A stretch of 64,000 nucleotides of DNA from contig NZ_JAUTAR010000001.1 in assembly GCF_030818695.1 (NCBI RefSeq), positions 1,606,501 to 1,670,500 on the forward strand, written 5' to 3'. The stretch's first letter is position 1. Each line of letters opens with the position of its first letter. Both the position numbers and the translations under genes were made by a program. The DNA is from Chryseobacterium sp. SORGH_AS_0447. Its GTDB lineage: Bacteria; Bacteroidota; Bacteroidia; Flavobacteriales; Weeksellaceae. The notes beneath the pieces were generated by a model. The model searched no databases. It was not told where the DNA came from and was given only the letters and a program-made list of their open reading frames with translations. Below are positions 62,033 through 64,000 of this stretch, one piece after another.

Positions 62033-62794
62033 TTAATTAATTGGCTTCGTAAATTTCTGTCGTACCGCTTCATACAAAATCGCTCCGCAGGCTACAGAAA
62101 CATTTAAAGACTGTGTTTTTCCTTCAATCGGTAATTTTATTTTTTCGTCGGCGTGATGCAGCACTTCTTTGGAAATTCCGGTTTCTTCATTACCCATTAC
62201 AATAGCGGAAGGCTCGGTAAAATCAACGTCATAAATCAATTTTTCCGCTTTTTCGCTGGCGGCATATACGGAAATTCCGCTTTGCTGAAGAAAATCCACT
62301 ACGTGCGCCAGGTTGGGTGCTTTACAGATCTTCACATTATACAGTGCTCCCGCAGAAGTTTTAATGGCGTCTGAATTGATGGGTGCTGCTCCTTTTTCAG
62401 GAATAATCACCGCGTCCACTCCCACACATTCCGCGGTTCTGCAGATCGCTCCGAAGTTTCTGACGTCGGTAAGGCGGTCTAAAATTAATAAAAACGGCGT
62501 TTTTCCTTCTTCAAAAAGCTGAGGCACAATATCCTCTACTTTGTGAAACGGCACATCCGAAATAAACGCCACCACTCCCTGGTGGTTCTTCCTTGTAAAA
62601 CGGTTGAGTTTTTCAACCGGGACGTAATTGGGACGGATTTTATTTTTAGCTAAAATAGCCTTAAGTTCAGCATAAATCGGTCCCTGCAGCGCATTCTGCA
62701 CAAAGACCTTGTCAATTGTTTTTCCCGCTTCAATAGCTTCAATTACGGGACGTAATCCAAAGATGAAATCGTCCTTTTTATCGTTGTTGTTCAT
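62033..62794 (-). CDS. rlmB: 23S rRNA (guanosine-2'-O-)-methyltransferase RlmB-type
   Basis: 253 residues. SpoU family: N-terminal substrate-binding domain starting DDFIFGLRPVIEAIEAGKTIDKVF, then the trefoil-knot SAM domain with motif 1 DRLTDVRNFGAICRTAE, motif 2 AIVMGNEETGIS and motif 3 IKLPIEGKTQSLNVSVACGAILYE. Methylates Gm2251 in 23S rRNA by homology. First conserved gene of the yfhO run. Confidence 0.93.
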   Translation of the reverse strand: MNNNDKKDDFIFGLRPVIEAIEAGKTIDKVFVQNALQGPIYAELKAILAKNKIRPNYVPVEKLNRFTRKNHQGVVAFISDVPFHKVEDIVPQLFEEGKTPFLLILDRLTDVRNFGAICRTAECVGVDAVIIPEKGAAPINSDAIKTSAGALYNVKICKAPNLAHVVDFLQQSGISVYAASEKAEKLIYDVDFTEPSAIVMGNEETGISKEVLHHADEKIKLPIEGKTQSLNVSVACGAILYEAVRQKFTKPIN

Positions 62795-62810
62795 TTACTT
62801 AAATTAATGT

Positions 62811-63131
62811 TTATGAGGCAAAATAATATCCAGAAAGAAGGTTTTCTTCAATTTCTATTGCTTGTCCTCGAAATATAGCTATATCCTCATTATTTCGGAA
62901 CCACACTAAATCGAAAACTCTTCTATTACTATCTGAAATTCTAATATTTAAATTTACAATTTCTGAAGTGTTACCTTCTCTCCAAGTTGATAAATAACTA
63001 TTATCGAATCTATTTTCGTTATTAATTGTATCAGCACTTTCTGTACGTATAGATGTATCGGCATCATTAAAAAATTCGCCTACTAGATTTCCATTGTTGG
63101 TCAATCGAAAATAAAAAAAGCCTCTTGTCAT
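62811..63131 (-). CDS. Hypothetical protein
   Basis: 106 residues, not recognised, no signal peptide or membrane helix. Beta-rich and Asn/Asp-rich (GFFYFRLTNNGNLVGEFFNDADTSIRT, VFDLVWFRNNEDIAIFRGQAIEIEE). AT-rich. 16 bp upstream of rlmB on the same strand, and 17 bp from a 90-bp palindromic repeat on its other side, so it may be a late insertion at the head of this run. Confidence 0.55.
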   Translation of the reverse strand: MTRGFFYFRLTNNGNLVGEFFNDADTSIRTESADTINNENRFDNSYLSTWREGNTSEIVNLNIRISDSNRRVFDLVWFRNNEDIAIFRGQAIEIEENLLSGYYFAS

Positions 63132-63147
63132 TTTGATATTTTAAATA

Positions 63148-63237
63148 GTGAATGGTCAGTGGTCAACTTTACTTCGTAAGTCAATTGTATATTTTTAAAA
63201 TTCACGTTTGACTATTGACTTGCAAAGCAAAATTCAC
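63148..63237. repeat. Copy 3 of the 90-bp palindromic 3'-end repeat
   Basis: Starts GTGAATGGTCAGTGGTCAAC and, like copy 2, continues with CTTCG, AGTCAATT and TTTTTAAAATTCAC, ending in AATTCAC exactly 90 bp later. It lies 6 bp from the stop of the DinB gene. Confidence 0.8.
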
Positions 63238-63242
63238 TTGAA

Positions 63243-63716
63243 CTATCTTCCTTTTTCTCCTAAAATTGCTCTTTTCTGTGCCAGCGCATATCCGTAGTGC
63301 AGGCTTTCGTGCATATTGTTAAAAATAATTGCATCCTGAATGCTTTTCAGATCCATCCCAAAGCTGGTGGTGTATGGTGTATAATCGGAAAACAAATCGC
63401 TGTCATAATCTTTCATCAGGATCTTTGATGTCTCCGTCAACAGGAATTCCAGGTCTTCCACTTCGGATTTCTGAACGTCAAGATTCGGCAGGGTACCTTT
63501 CTTGTAGGTTTCGATCCAGTATTTATCAATTCTGAAAGGATTTCCGCTCAGGTAATAATGCAGAAGCTGCTGGGTAGCAACGGTGTGGGCAATGTTCCAG
63601 TATAAGTTATTGTTGAAACCGTCCGGAATCAGCAAAAGGTCTTCATGTGAAGTATTCTGTAAAATATCGAGAAGATTCTTTCGGACCTGCCGGTGCGCTT
63701 GAAAATGATAATTCAT
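63243..63716 (-). CDS. DinB-family protein
   Basis: 157 residues, four-helix bundle of the DinB/YfiT type. Metal-binding histidines are expected in NIAHTVATQQLLHYY near residue 45 and in NNMHESLHYGYALAQKRAIL near the C-terminus. Members are metal-dependent thiol transferases or detoxification enzymes, some linked to bacillithiol. The link to ypdA in this genome is suggestive only. Promoter not clear. Confidence 0.85.
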   Translation of the reverse strand: MNYHFQAHRQVRKNLLDILQNTSHEDLLLIPDGFNNNLYWNIAHTVATQQLLHYYLSGNPFRIDKYWIETYKKGTLPNLDVQKSEVEDLEFLLTETSKILMKDYDSDLFSDYTPYTTSFGMDLKSIQDAIIFNNMHESLHYGYALAQKRAILGEKGR

Positions 63717-63968
63717 TTTGCAAATTTTTTAATCACCAAAAATAGTTTAATAAACTGGAAATGACAATTTTTGAAAGGTGCATTGAAGTGAAATTTATAT
63801 ATTTTTATGAAAAATGGCAATCATCCTGTTAAATTACATGGTTTCATTCTATTTTCAATCCTGCATTGATGTCGGAACATTTAACAAACTTTAACTCAAA
63901 GATGGCATTTTTTGTGTTGATTAATGCAAGTATTTATTAGAAATTTACCAATTATTTTAAATAAGACT

Positions 63969-64000
63969 ATGTCAGATACATATCAGGCGGATGATATTCG
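63969..64000 (+). CDS. Start of a gene cut by the window edge
   Basis: ATG at 63969 followed by an open frame reading SDTYQADDIR to the edge. Only ten codons are visible. The start loosely resembles type IIA topoisomerase B subunits, but this is too short to call. The 252 bp upstream (63717-63968) contains no other gene. Confidence 0.35.
   Translation, partial: MSDTYQADDI

Overview
The window looks like chromosome of a flavobacterium, most likely Chryseobacterium or a close relative. It has moderate to low GC. Promoters fit the Bacteroidota pattern TTG/TTTG-N16-23-TAnnTTTG, and Shine-Dalgarno sequences are scarce. Gene families typical of the group are present: TonB-dependent receptors, a CbpA/CbpM pair, DUF1343/NamZ, a mevalonate-pathway mvaS, YfhO, DUF4834, a bifunctional OlsF-type acyltransferase and YpdA. 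No rRNA, CRISPR array, prophage or complete classical insertion sequence was seen.

Bases 1-7.7 kb: two tandem beta-helix lipoprotein paralogues (the one at the left edge is frameshifted and runs off the window), a large TonB-dependent receptor and a divergent PhoB/PhoR-like two-component pair whose response regulator has an unusual K-L in place of the receiver K-P motif. A pRiA4b ORF-3-like acidic protein follows. Bases 8-11 kb: a GH13 lipoprotein, a GreA/GreB-like coiled-coil protein and an SDR oxidoreductase. Bases 11-17.8 kb: a probable six-gene leftward operon, TolC-like - MacA-like adaptor - MacB-like ATPase - MacB-like permease - LytS-type kinase - LytTR regulator, which is an efflux/export machine with its own regulators.

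Bases 18-25.4 kb: thyA, a small antitoxin-like gene followed by a doubly broken RelE/ParE toxin, a serine hydrolase, a second antitoxin-like orphan, an M1 peptidase, a promoter-to-terminator stretch without a convincing ORF (candidate sRNA) and mvaS. Bases 25.5-29.7 kb: an alpha/beta hydrolase and AraC regulator diverging from aldehyde dehydrogenase + DUF779, with repeated TGTACGA boxes between them. Bases 29.7-39.6 kb: a DAACS symporter, cbpA-cbpM, a YcxB-like membrane protein, a cysteine synthase/CBS-family enzyme, a LolC/E-type permease head-to-head with namZ (4 bp apart), and a small-protein/DUF3575/thioredoxin cluster. Two identical tRNA-Phe genes follow, each with its own promoter and terminator.

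Bases 40-54.9 kb: OlsF-type ornithine-lipid acyltransferase with aspartokinase, fbp-menC, an unannotated 55-residue double-glycine-leader Cys-rich peptide, a DUF900 hydrolase, glnS, an MFS transporter, a second TonB receptor, ypdA and a lipoprotein. Bases 55-64 kb: a long leftward run (DinB, a hypothetical protein, rlmB, DUF6263, an AT-rich barrel protein, DUF4834, yfhO, GxxExxY, glycosyltransferase) and the first ten codons of a rightward gene at the edge.

The most unusual structure is at 56,434-56,981: a GxxExxY gene bracketed by composite inverted repeats (20 bp perfect plus 11 bp perfect further in), whose right arm forms the 3' end of the yfhO coding sequence. This looks like a small nuclease-fold mobile unit. 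Several intergenic palindromic repeat families are also present; one of about 90 bp always abuts gene 3' ends.
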